60,998 bases of DNA from Ectothiorhodospiraceae bacterium (GTDB taxonomy: Bacteria > Pseudomonadota > Gammaproteobacteria > Nitrococcales > Aquisalimonadaceae), in NCBI GenBank assembly GCA_020831885.1, contig JAFIFU010000016.1, positions 1 through 60,998 on the forward strand, read 5' to 3'. Each line of letters begins with the position of its first letter. The first letter of the stretch is position 1. The translations under genes and the position numbers were made by a program. Of this stretch, positions 1 through 8,236 are shown one piece after another. The notes below the pieces were generated by a model. It was not told the DNA's origin. It did not search any database and saw only the letters and a program-made list of their open reading frames with translations.

Positions 1-1691
1 GAGTGGAGCGTCATCAACTGCACGCAGTCCTCCCAGTCATCCGCCTGCCCCTCACCGGCCTCCAGGGCCGCATGGGCAAGAAAGGCGGTGAGGGCATCCA
101 TCTCCGTCTCATCGGTCTGCAGCCATTCCTGCTCGAACCCCCGTGCCGCGCTCACCAGTTCATCCAGGTTCTCCAGCCGGGATTCACCCCGCTCGTCGCG
201 GTCTTTCTCGAACAGCGCCCGCAGTCCGGAATGCCGGATGACGGTATCGAAGGCCTCCGCCATGGGCTGCTCGGCCACCGCTTCGTCCATGGCGTCGATC
301 AGGGCCAGAAACCGCGTGACGGCGTTGGCGGCGCGCCCGGGCAACAGCCGCCCGTCCAGCGCCGTGAGGGCCGCCTGCCAGAGGCTGAAGCCACCGGCAC
401 GCGCCTGCTCCCGGAGGATATCCAGCGTCTTGCCGCCGATACCCCGGGCCGGCGTGTTCACCACCCGTTCAAACGAGGCGTCATCGTGCCGATTGCTGAG
501 CAGTCGCATGTACGCCAGGGCGTCCTTGATCTCGGCCCGTTCAAAGAAGCGCAGGCCGCCATAGACCCGGTAGGGGATGGAATGCGCCAGCAGGGCCTCC
601 TCGAACACCCGGGATTGGGCGTTGGACCGGTACAACACGGCGAAATCGGACCGGCTGAACCCCTGCTGCAGATTTTCGTTGATCCGGTCCACCACGAAAC
701 GGGCTTCGTCCAGCTCGTTGAAGGCGGCATACAGGGCGATGGGCTCACCGTCGGCGCCCTCGGTCCAGAGGTTCTTGCCCATACGCCCGCTGTTACGGGC
801 GATCAGCGCGTTGGCGGCATTCAGAATCGTCCCGGTGGAGCGGTAGTTCTGCTCCAGCCGCAGAACGCAGGTATCCGGATAATCCTCGGAGAAGCGTCGG
901 AGGTTCTCCACCCGGGCCCCACGCCAGCCGTAGATGGACTGGTCATCGTCCCCCACCACGAACAGATCGCAATCCGGGCCGGCCAGCATGCGCAGCCAGT
1001 TGTACTGGATGCCGTTGGTGTCCTGGAACTCATCCACCAGGATGTGGCGGAACTGGCTGCGGTAATGGTCGCGGATCGCGGCATTGTCCCGGAGCAGCTC
1101 GAAGCTGCGCAACAGCAGCTCGGCGAAATCCACCTGTCCTCCCCGCTGGCAGGCCTCGTCGTAGGCACGATAGATGCGCACCATACGCTCCGTGTAGGGG
1201 TCCAATCCGTCACCGAGATCATCGGGGCGGAGACCGTCATCCTTGCGGCTGTTGATGAAGCCCTGTACCTGTTTTACGGGCCAGCGGGCCTCATCCACCT
1301 CCAGCAGCCGCATCACGCGCCGGATCAGCCGCTTCTGATCCTCCGAGTCCAGAATCTGGAAGCCTTCCTGCAGACCCGCATCACGCCAGTGACGGCGCAA
1401 CAGCCGGTGCGACAGCCCATGGAAGGTTCCCGTCCACATGCCGGCGGCGGAAATCCCCAGCAGGCGTTCGATGCGCCCGCGCATTTCGGCGGCGGCCTTG
1501 TTGGTGAAGGTCACGGCCATCAGTGTGTAAGGGGAGGCCCCCTCCACCCGGTTCAGCCATGCGGCCCGGTGCACCAGCACGCGGGTCTTGCCGCTGCCGG
1601 CGCCGGCCAGCACCAGATGCCGCCCCACCGGCGCGGACACCGCCTGGCGCTGGGCATCGTTCAGGGGATCGAGGATATCCGAGACGTCCAT
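1..1691 (-). CDS. uvrD: DNA helicase II UvrD, 3' end outside the window
   Basis: SF1A DNA helicase that unwinds duplexes 3'-5' in nucleotide excision and mismatch repair. The ATG at 1691 gives MDVSDILDPLNDAQRQAV, followed by the Walker A segment LAGAGSGKTRVLVHR. The UvrD/Rep signature TNGIQYNWLRMLAG is read in the same frame. The window edge cuts the gene inside DCVQLMTLHS, the start of the conserved MTLHSAKGLEF motif, so about 563 of an expected ~720 codons are present and the last helicase motifs and C-terminus are missing. It begins 10 nt after the oxyR stop on the same strand, so the two are probably cotranscribed. UvrD rather than Rep is favoured by general resemblance only. Confidence 0.92.
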   Translation of the reverse strand, partial: MDVSDILDPLNDAQRQAVSAPVGRHLVLAGAGSGKTRVLVHRAAWLNRVEGASPYTLMAVTFTNKAAAEMRGRIERLLGISAAGMWTGTFHGLSHRLLRRHWRDAGLQEGFQILDSEDQKRLIRRVMRLLEVDEARWPVKQVQGFINSRKDDGLRPDDLGDGLDPYTERMVRIYRAYDEACQRGGQVDFAELLLRSFELLRDNAAIRDHYRSQFRHILVDEFQDTNGIQYNWLRMLAGPDCDLFVVGDDDQSIYGWRGARVENLRRFSEDYPDTCVLRLEQNYRSTGTILNAANALIARNSGRMGKNLWTEGADGEPIALYAAFNELDEARFVVDRINENLQQGFSRSDFAVLYRSNAQSRVFEEALLAHSIPYRVYGGLRFFERAEIKDALAYMRLLSNRHDDASFERVVNTPARGIGGKTLDILREQARAGGFSLWQAALTALDGRLLPGRAANAVTRFLALIDAMDEAVAEQPMAEAFDTVIRHSGLRALFEKDRDERGESRLENLDELVSAARGFEQEWLQTDETEMDALTAFLAHAALEAGEGQADDWEDCVQLMTLH

Positions 1692-1701
1692 GCCCGGGAG
1701 T

Positions 1702-2619
1702 TTACCATGCACTCAGCCCGCGCACGGCCTCCAGCGACCGGACCATTTCCCCCAGTGCCTTCACCGTGGCCTCCCGCGCTGAGCCTTTGCGCCAGAGGAT
1801 GGCGATATGCCGCTTCGGCTGCGGTTCCGTGAACCGCAGGAGCCGTATCGCGCCGGCATTCGCCAGCCCGGCCCCGGCCTGTGCCGCCAGTTCCGGCAAG
1901 AGGGTGACTCCGGCGCCGGAAGCAACCATCTGGCGCAGTGTCTCCAGGCTGGTGGCGCGGAATTCCCGCTCGTCGCCGGCCCCCACCAGTTTGCAGATCT
2001 CCAGCGCCTGATCGCGCAGGCAATGCCCTTCCTCCAGCAGCAGCACACGCTCCGCGGCCAGGCGCTCCAGCGATACGGCCTGGCCGGCATCCAGTTCATG
2101 TTCCCGGGGCACGGCCAGGAGAAACGGCTCATCGTAGAGGGGCAACTGGGCGAAACCCTCCGCTCCCTCCACCGGCACGGCCAGAATGGCCGCATCCAGT
2201 TCCCCGCGACGCAGCCGTTCCAGGCAGGGTGCCGTCTGTTGCTCGTAGAGCAGCGGGCGCAGCCGGGACAGATGCTCGCGCATGGCGGGGACCAGATGGG
2301 GAAGCAGGTAAGGCCCCACGGTTGGAATCAGGCCCAGGCGGAAATCGCCGGAGAACGGATCGGAAGCCGCACGCGCCACTTCCACGATATCGTCAGCGGT
2401 GTTGAGAATGTACCGGGCCCGCTGGGCCACCTCTGCACCGATGGGTGTCAGCATCACCTGGCGGCTGGTGCGCTCCACCAACTGGACGCCGAGAAACTCC
2501 TCCAGCTTCTTCAATTGCGCGCTGAGGGTCGGCTGACTGACGAAACAGGCTTCGGCCGCACGGCCGAAATGGCGGTGATCGGCCACAGCGACCAGATAGC
2601 GGAGATCCCGAAGATTCAT
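1702..2619 (-). CDS. oxyR: Peroxide-sensing LysR-type regulator OxyR
   Basis: Transcription factor that senses hydrogen peroxide through a reversible disulfide and activates antioxidant genes. It has an N-terminal LysR winged helix (MNLRDLRYLVAVADHRHFGRAA) and a LysR substrate-binding domain. The diagnostic block GHCLRDQALEIC carries Cys200 and Cys209, matching E. coli Cys199/Cys208, followed by FRATSLETLRQMVASG. At 305 aa it has the family's usual length. The frame is open 45 codons upstream, but the ATG at 2619 aligns with known OxyR starts and has GGGAGC upstream. uvrD follows 10 nt downstream. Confidence 0.95.
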   Translation of the reverse strand: MNLRDLRYLVAVADHRHFGRAAEACFVSQPTLSAQLKKLEEFLGVQLVERTSRQVMLTPIGAEVAQRARYILNTADDIVEVARAASDPFSGDFRLGLIPTVGPYLLPHLVPAMREHLSRLRPLLYEQQTAPCLERLRRGELDAAILAVPVEGAEGFAQLPLYDEPFLLAVPREHELDAGQAVSLERLAAERVLLLEEGHCLRDQALEICKLVGAGDEREFRATSLETLRQMVASGAGVTLLPELAAQAGAGLANAGAIRLLRFTEPQPKRHIAILWRKGSAREATVKALGEMVRSLEAVRGLSAW

Positions 2620-2795
2620 TCCCAATGCTCCCGAAATCCGTAGGCGGGCACACCGCCGGTCCGCTGCTGCCGACCATCCGGCGGGCAACCGCAGCGACAG
2701 GCTTTCGTCGGTGATGTCAGTGTAATAGCCTACCAGATGATTCGCAGGCATCATCCTGATACGCCCGGGCGCCTGACAGCAACACTCCGCCCCCG

Positions 2796-3830
2796 GTGCG
2801 GAGCAAGGGAACCCTGATTACGGCCGTGGAAACGCGCGTGGTGAAGGACGCAAGCAATGCCCGGGTGACACCGGACAAAGTCTCCGTGGTCATCGTGGAT
2901 GACGCCAGGGTGACGCTGGAGATTCTGCGGCGGACGCTGAAACAGGCGGGTTACGAGGACGTTCGCATCGCATCCAGCGGCCACGAGGCACTGACGCTGC
3001 TGGAGGAGCGTAGCGCCAACCTGCTCCTGGTGGACTGGTTGATGCCCGGAATGGACGGATTGGAACTGACCCGCCGGGTACGGAAACAGGATGAGGCGAA
3101 CAATCGCTACACCTACATCGTGCTGCTGACGGGGCGCGAAGGCAGTGATTCCCTGTCCACGGCCTTTGCCGGCGGTGTGGACGATTTCCTGAACAAGTCG
3201 CCGGACAATACCGAGCTGCTGCTGCGGCTGCACGCGGCCGGTCGGGTTTCGGCACTTCAGAACGCCTTGTTGCAGGCGAACCGGGAGCTGCGCGAACTCA
3301 ATCACCAGTTGGCCACGCAGAACAGTTTCGATCTGCTCACCGGGCTGGGCAACCGGGATTACCTGGAGCGGACGCTGGATCGACTGCTCCGCTACGTGGA
3401 ATCCCGCGGCGGCCTGGCCGGCATCGCGATGGTGGCCCTGCGGCGTCCGGACGCCTTACGCCGCACCCACGGCGACCGGGCGGTGGAAGCCGTTGACACC
3501 ATTGCCGCCGCGCGCTTGCAGCAGGCGGTCCGCCCCATGGACACCCTGGGCAGACTGGAGCCGGGGCAATTCGGGCTACTCATGCACGTGGACAATGAAG
3601 ATGAATGCCACCCCAACGCGTTCAAACGGCTGTACGATGCACTTAACCTGAGGGCCTACAAGACTCCGGATGGCTTCGTCAATGCAGGCTTCAACGTCGC
3701 CATCGCCTGCCTCCGGGCATCCCAGGCGGCAAGCCAGCCGACCCCCGAAACGGTCCTGGAACGGGTTGCGGAGGCCTTACCGGAATCGGAGGCCATCGGG
3801 CGGGTGGCATTGGCCCGCTGGCCTGGGTAA
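2796..3830 (+). CDS. Response regulator with receiver and degenerate GGDEF domain
   Basis: Two-domain signalling protein of about 344 aa. The receiver domain (about residues 29-150) has the acidic pair VDD, phospho-acceptor Asp80 in LLVDWLMPGMDG, Thr112 and Lys134. A short coiled linker leads to a GGDEF-fold domain (about 178-340, opening SFDLLTGLGNRDYLERTLDRLL). The catalytic GGEEF is replaced by EPGQF (255-259), so cyclase activity is unlikely. An RxxD-type inhibitory site, RPMD (246-249), lies exactly five residues before it, so c-di-GMP binding is plausible (inference). The start is uncertain: GTG at 2796 is used, and a GTG at 2826 is possible. It converges with the HDOD-GGDEF gene, with stops only 24 nt apart. 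Confidence 0.85.
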   Translation: MRSKGTLITAVETRVVKDASNARVTPDKVSVVIVDDARVTLEILRRTLKQAGYEDVRIASSGHEALTLLEERSANLLLVDWLMPGMDGLELTRRVRKQDEANNRYTYIVLLTGREGSDSLSTAFAGGVDDFLNKSPDNTELLLRLHAAGRVSALQNALLQANRELRELNHQLATQNSFDLLTGLGNRDYLERTLDRLLRYVESRGGLAGIAMVALRRPDALRRTHGDRAVEAVDTIAAARLQQAVRPMDTLGRLEPGQFGLLMHVDNEDECHPNAFKRLYDALNLRAYKTPDGFVNAGFNVAIACLRASQAASQPTPETVLERVAEALPESEAIGRVALARWPG

Positions 3831-3854
3831 CTCGACGGAGGGGCGCCCCCGGGA

Positions 3855-5381
3855 CTACAAAACCGCGGTGTAGAATTCCACGCGGTTGCGGCCGTTGCTC
3901 TTGGCGTCGTAAAGGGCCCGGTCCGCGGCCCGCACCATGTCCAGGGGGCTCTCGCATTCCATGATATCCGCGGCCACGCCCACCGAGGTCGTGACCTGGA
4001 ACTGGCGGCCGTCCTCGCTGCAGTACACCTGTTCCGCCACTGCGATCCGCAGCCGTTCGAAGACGGCACGCGCGGCATCACGATCGGTCCCCGGCAAAAG
4101 CACGACGAATTCCTCGCCGCCATAGCGGGCCACGAAATCAGCGGGCCGCAGGTGGGCACGGAGTATTTCCGCGATTCGCGTCAGCACCTGATCGCCGATC
4201 ACATGGCCGTGGATATCGTTGACTTCCTTGAAGTGATCCAGGTCGAGAAAGCCCAGGGACAGCGATTGCCCCTTTTTCCGGGCAAGGCTGAATTCCTCAT
4301 CCAGACGCTCATCCAGATACCGGCGGTTGTAAAGTCCCGTCAGCGCATCCCGCTGGGCATGCTCCCGTAGCAGCCGGGTGCTTTCCTCAGCCTTCGTGGC
4401 GCGCCGCTGCTGATCCGCAACCTCCTGCAATAAGGCCAGGTTCCTGGCTGCCAGGATTTCCCGGGCCTGATCCAGGATACCGGTGGCCCGCTTGGCAGAG
4501 AGGATCTCCGTCTCGAACAAGCGTTCCACTTCGGGAACATCGGCGGACACCGCTTCCAGCATGCCCTGCACGCCGTTTCTGTCCATGCCCAGCATGCCTG
4601 CCGCATCACCGGCCAGCAGCTCGGTCTCGGCCTCCGGATCGGACCCGCTGAAGATATCGGCCAGACGGCCCGCTATCCTCACGCAGGCAACGAAGTCCGA
4701 ATCGATGCCGGCGTCCGGTGGGAGGTCACCGCATTGGTGGCTGCCAATGGCCACCAGCGGCAGGTATTCCGGCAACCCCCAGCGCTGCATCAACCAGGCA
4801 CCGGCCTCCCCATGGTCACAACCCAGCGTCTGGCGCTCCCGCTCCAGGAGCACACAGTGGGACGGGGTATCGGCCAGCAGCGCCCCATAACGGTCGCCAA
4901 GCGCCACTTCCAGCGCCAGGATGCCGATATCCTGCAGAAGTCCGGCCAGAAACAGTTCTTCAAGATCCCAGCGCCCCATCATCCGGCCCACCTGCCGTCC
5001 GGCAATGGCGGCCAGCAGGCCGCGCCGCCAGACGTAACCGACGATTTGCTTGGAGCGGGCCTGGTGGCGCATGGTATCGGCCAGGGAAAAACTCAGGGCC
5101 AGCGTCATGGCCGCGTTGAGGCCCAGCACGGATAAGGCCTGCAACAGGTTGTTGGACTGCCGCCCACGGGCATAGACCGGGGAATTGCTCACACGCAGAA
5201 TGCGGCTGGACAGCGCTGCGTCCTTGGCGACGGTTTCCGACAACTCGGAAAAATCCACCTCCCGCTGCCTGCCCAATTGCACGACACGCATGGCCACGGC
5301 GGACATCGTTGGAAGGTTCGGACAGTACTCCAGCGCTTCCTGGATTTCCGCAGGCAGATTCTGTGTCGTCAATGCATCCAT
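3855..5381 (-). CDS. HDOD-GGDEF diguanylate cyclase
   Basis: 508-aa protein. The N-terminal HDOD domain (about residues 15-215, with NLPTMSAVAMRVVQLGR and LEELFLAGLLQDIG) is a degenerate HD fold that usually mediates signalling interactions. A linker/coiled region (about 280-340) leads to a GGDEF domain (about 344-508: RDALTGLYNRRYLDERL, then ARYGGEEFVVLLPG). The active-site GGEEF (421-425) and the inhibitory RxxD site RPAD (412-415) are both intact, so this should be a product-inhibited diguanylate cyclase making c-di-GMP in the cytoplasm. About 265 nt of noncoding DNA lies upstream. Neighbouring the receiver protein with a dead GGDEF domain suggests a writer/reader pair. Confidence 0.9.
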   Translation of the reverse strand: MDALTTQNLPAEIQEALEYCPNLPTMSAVAMRVVQLGRQREVDFSELSETVAKDAALSSRILRVSNSPVYARGRQSNNLLQALSVLGLNAAMTLALSFSLADTMRHQARSKQIVGYVWRRGLLAAIAGRQVGRMMGRWDLEELFLAGLLQDIGILALEVALGDRYGALLADTPSHCVLLERERQTLGCDHGEAGAWLMQRWGLPEYLPLVAIGSHQCGDLPPDAGIDSDFVACVRIAGRLADIFSGSDPEAETELLAGDAAGMLGMDRNGVQGMLEAVSADVPEVERLFETEILSAKRATGILDQAREILAARNLALLQEVADQQRRATKAEESTRLLREHAQRDALTGLYNRRYLDERLDEEFSLARKKGQSLSLGFLDLDHFKEVNDIHGHVIGDQVLTRIAEILRAHLRPADFVARYGGEEFVVLLPGTDRDAARAVFERLRIAVAEQVYCSEDGRQFQVTTSVGVAADIMECESPLDMVRAADRALYDAKSNGRNRVEFYTAVL

Positions 5382-5647
5382 AATTCGTTAGGACCTACAC
5401 CGAACGGCTTGAGTAAACGAACGCCGCTGTCCGCCGGATGGAGAAAATACCCCCGTCTCCGGGATCCCATGACTTGGGTCAGGATACGGCACACTGCCGC
5501 GAGCCGCCAGCAGCACGTGCCCATGACCGCGGGTATCCAGCGGCGTTTCTGTCCCATGAACAGAGCCGGTGTCCCGTAATACACGTTCGTTGTCTTTTTG
5601 AGCGGGGGAGCCGCCGCGGAGCGCCACTGGAACAGATCGGCGCTTCC
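5382..5647. other. Intergenic region upstream of the HDOD-GGDEF gene
   Basis: 266 nt between the end of the PagL-like gene and the start of the cyclase gene, both leftward. It should hold the cyclase promoter, but I could not pick a convincing -10/-35 pair. A GC-rich stretch near 5605-5625 beside a short T run could end the PagL-like transcript. No protein-like frame was recognised. Confidence 0.4.
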
Positions 5648-6238
5648 CTAGAATCGGTAACGCAGCCCGAGGGTCAGAAAGTTGGAACCGCCGGTCACCC
5701 CGTAGAGGCCGAACGCCCCGGAACGGTGATGCAGACGCCCGACCAGGCCCACCCGATCATGCGCAGGCGGGCGGAACTCCAGTTCCGCATGCATGTAATG
5801 CAGGAGCCGGCGGGTGGGTTCTTCCAGGGCCGGCCGCTGGGAGGCGAAGGACACGCCCTGGCCGAAGGAAACGCTGGTGTCCAGGTAACGATCCCAGGGG
5901 AAACGCATCCAGCGCACGGCCACCGCGCCATTGGTCTCCCACAGAGACTGCCGGCCCCAGTGCCGGTAGCCCTGGACTTCCGCTTCCCAGCGGATGGCAG
6001 GCCCCCAGGCGCCCAGCTCCCGTGCCACCACGCCGCCTCCCATGTAGGAGGCCCGCAGGTCGCCTCCGTCCAGCACCAGGATATCCAGAAAGCGGCTGTG
6101 GTCGTACTGACCCACCAGGGCCGTCACCGACCAGGGCCGGGACGCCCCATGGGCCGGCTCCGCTGTCGCAACCCCCGGCACAATGGCGAGCAGAACCATC
6201 AAGGCGCATGGCACGGTATGGCAATGCAACCACGGCAT
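5648..6238 (-). CDS. PagL-like outer-membrane beta-barrel protein (possible lipid A deacylase/acyloxyacyl hydrolase)
   Basis: 196-aa predicted outer-membrane barrel. The ATG at 6238 (GGAGT upstream) starts a signal peptide, MPWLHCHTVPCALMVLLAI, with an Ala-x-Ala cleavage region ending ATAEPAHG. The mature part alternates polar and hydrophobic residues and ends in LTLGLRYRF, with the terminal Phe typical of BAM-assembled porins. The segment LHHRSGAFGLYG near the C-terminus resembles the His-x-Ser catalytic region of PagL-type lipid A 3-O-deacylases. I see no glutamate at the spacing expected from the Pseudomonas PagL triad, so activity is uncertain. It could be a non-enzymatic barrel. It sits just downstream of the yceI gene on the same strand. 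Confidence 0.6.
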   Translation of the reverse strand: MPWLHCHTVPCALMVLLAIVPGVATAEPAHGASRPWSVTALVGQYDHSRFLDILVLDGGDLRASYMGGGVVARELGAWGPAIRWEAEVQGYRHWGRQSLWETNGAVAVRWMRFPWDRYLDTSVSFGQGVSFASQRPALEEPTRRLLHYMHAELEFRPPAHDRVGLVGRLHHRSGAFGLYGVTGGSNFLTLGLRYRF

Positions 6239-6290
6239 TCCGGTACTCCGCGATCGGTTCCCATGGCGCAGGGCAACAGCACCTCCCGGT

Positions 6291-6866
6291 TCACGGATCG
6301 CGGTCAAGACCAAGATCGAATTCCACCAGGACATGGTCGGGGATAAAGTCGGTATCGGCCAATTCTCCGGTCCCCACATCGTAATCCAGGCGGCTTATCG
6401 TGGCAGCGCCCTCCAGCCGCCACCCGTCCGCGACCTCCTCCAGCCGGAACCGCCCTTCCTCCTGCCGCGTGGCCCCCCGCAGTCGCAACTCGCCCGAGAT
6501 CCGGTAGGCGTCGCCATCCGGTTCGATGGATCGTGTACGCCATTCCGCTGTCGGATAGCGGTCCACATCGAAGCCCTCCGGTTCCTGAATGCCCATGTCC
6601 AGATCCCGGTTACCGGTGGCCACCGAGGTGAGGTCCACGGTCACGCGGATCTCCCCCTGCTCGGGCACGCCGGACTCCATGCAGTACACCGCCTGAAAGC
6701 GCCCGATCCGCCCGATGAACTCGGAACGCTCGATGCGGAAATGGAACCGAATGGCTCCGTTGTCAGCTGTACCCCGATAACAGACCGGATCGGCGGCCGG
6801 CTGGATGGTCTCACCGGCGGCCAGGGGAAGGACCAACAGGCCCGCGAGCAGTGTTATCGGTCCCAT
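6291..6866 (-). CDS. Periplasmic YceI-family protein
   Basis: 191-aa secreted protein from the ATG at 6866, beginning with a signal peptide (MGPITLLAGLLVLPLAAG, mature from about ETIQPAAD). The rest has YceI lipocalin-like features: GAIRFHFRIERSEFIGRIGRF, then VTVDLTSVATGNRDLDMGI, and DVDRYPTAEWRTRSI. YceI proteins bind polyisoprenoid-type lipids, probably including quinones, in the periplasm. It begins 8 nt after the cytochrome b561 stop, so the two are one transcript, a pairing seen repeatedly in bacteria. The frame is open further upstream, but that stretch lacks a signal peptide and overlaps the cytochrome gene. Confidence 0.85.
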   Translation of the reverse strand: MGPITLLAGLLVLPLAAGETIQPAADPVCYRGTADNGAIRFHFRIERSEFIGRIGRFQAVYCMESGVPEQGEIRVTVDLTSVATGNRDLDMGIQEPEGFDVDRYPTAEWRTRSIEPDGDAYRISGELRLRGATRQEEGRFRLEEVADGWRLEGAATISRLDYDVGTGELADTDFIPDHVLVEFDLGLDRDP

Positions 6867-6874
6867 GATCGCCC

Positions 6875-7423
6875 TCACCACGGTAACATCCGCCGCATCA
6901 CGGCATCCCTCTTCACGAAGTGGTGGCGCAACGCCGCCAAGCCGTGGGCCACCACAAGGGCGGCCAGCAGCCAGGCAAGCAGCCGGTGGACCCATTGCAG
7001 ACCATCCATCAGGGCCTGGTCCTGCCCAACGGGGTCCGGAAGATGAATCAGGCCGAACCAACTGGCCCCGTATCCGGCGGCGGAGGACATGGCCCAGCCC
7101 GCCAGCGGTATGATCAGCAACAGCACGTAAAGCATGCCGTGGATGATGCCGGCGGCACGCCGCTCCCAGGCCGGCATTCCGGCAGGCAGGGGTGGCGGCG
7201 GATTGAAGTACCGCCAGACCAGCCGTAGCACCACCAGCGCAAGAATGGTCAGGCCGACGGACTTATGCTGATTCACCAGGTCGAAACGCTCCCGCCCGAA
7301 CCCCAGTTGCTGGATACGCCAGGCCCAGATGAACTGCAGCAATACCAGCCCCGCCACCACCCAGTGGAAGGCCTGGCTGATCAGACCGTAGGCCTGTTCA
7401 CTGTTTCGCAGGGGAATGCGCAT
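6875..7423 (-). CDS. Cytochrome b561 family membrane protein
   Basis: Four-helix inner-membrane cytochrome b of 182 aa from ATG 7423 (MRIPLRNSEQAYG). Candidate haem-ligand histidines lie in the membrane segments: FHWVVAGLVLLQFIWAW, NQHKSVGLTILALVVLRLVWR, GIIHGMLYVLLLIIPLAGW, and WVHRLLAWLLAALVVAHGLA. Such proteins pass electrons between quinones and periplasmic partners. It is followed 8 nt later by yceI and is divergent from a second YceI lipoprotein gene (67-nt gap), which suggests a quinone-related redox function (inference). Upstream in-frame codons are probably not translated because they overlap the divergent promoter region. Confidence 0.88.
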   Translation of the reverse strand: MRIPLRNSEQAYGLISQAFHWVVAGLVLLQFIWAWRIQQLGFGRERFDLVNQHKSVGLTILALVVLRLVWRYFNPPPPLPAGMPAWERRAAGIIHGMLYVLLLIIPLAGWAMSSAAGYGASWFGLIHLPDPVGQDQALMDGLQWVHRLLAWLLAALVVAHGLAALRHHFVKRDAVMRRMLPW

Positions 7424-7490
7424 GGCTGACCTGTCGGGTATGCTGACCTCTTCCTTCCCGCGTACGCCGGGGACCACCGGGGTGGATGCC

Positions 7491-8198
7491 ATGAAGCCCG
7501 TCAGCACCCTTCTCCCATTCCTGATTTTGGTCCTGCTCCTGACCGCCTGCCAGGGGCCGCCCCGCCAGCCGGGGGAACCCGGCCTGGATGCCCGGCCTCC
7601 CGCATCCCCACTACCGGAAACACCGCCGCCCGGTCAGTGGTTCCAGGTGGACGGCACCCGCTCGGAAATCCGGATCATCACCTACCCGGAGGGGCGCCTG
7701 GGGCACACCCATGTGATCGGCGGTCAGGCGTTGAGCGGCGAATTCGTCATACCGGAAAACCACCATGACCTCTGGCTGTCCCTGGTGATCCGGGTGGATG
7801 CCCTGGCGGTGGACGAGCCGGCATGGCGGACGGATGAAGGCCTGGACCCGGACATGACTGAGCGGGCGATATCCGGCACCCGGGAAAACATGCGCTCGCC
7901 CCGTGTGCTGAACGCCCGGGAGTTTCCGGTGATCCGGATTCGCGCGGCGGAGGCGAGCGGACCGCCATGGCAATCCGACGTTCCAGCCCACATCACACTG
8001 GCCGGAGAAACACGGGAAGTCATGGTTCCGGTCTCCTTGCATCGCTCCGGCCCGGCGTTGGAGGCCACCGGCCGGTTCCGGATCCGGCAGACAAGCTTCG
8101 GCATCGAACCCTTTTCCGCCCTGGGCGGCGTACTCCGTGTGGCCGACGAGGTGTTGATCCGCTTCCGCATTCACGCGCGGACGGACGGGCCCCCATAA
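7491..8198 (+). CDS. YceI-family lipoprotein
   Basis: 235-aa lipoprotein. The ATG at 7491 gives MKPVSTLLPFLILVLLLTAC with an LTAC lipobox, so Cys20 should be lipidated. A proline-rich linker (about 21-50) precedes a YceI domain: FQVDGTRSEIRIITYPEGRL, then GHTHVIGG, GTRENMRSPRVLNAREFPVI and RQTSFGIEPFSALGGVLRVAD. The GHTHVI segment is common in the subgroup related to lipid- or quinone-binding YceI proteins. It is transcribed divergently from the cytochrome b561-yceI pair. An in-frame start 75 nt upstream exists but is rejected because the lipoprotein signal begins here. Confidence 0.86.
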   Translation: MKPVSTLLPFLILVLLLTACQGPPRQPGEPGLDARPPASPLPETPPPGQWFQVDGTRSEIRIITYPEGRLGHTHVIGGQALSGEFVIPENHHDLWLSLVIRVDALAVDEPAWRTDEGLDPDMTERAISGTRENMRSPRVLNAREFPVIRIRAAEASGPPWQSDVPAHITLAGETREVMVPVSLHRSGPALEATGRFRIRQTSFGIEPFSALGGVLRVADEVLIRFRIHARTDGPP

Positions 8199-8236
8199 GC
8201 ATAGCGTGCCAGGGAACGGGCGCCGGGCGGCGCCGA

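Noticed and set aside
3-1832. A 609-codon open frame on the plus strand
   Set aside because: It is the antisense of uvrD, whose minus-strand frame contains clear helicase motifs; the plus product has no recognisable domain.
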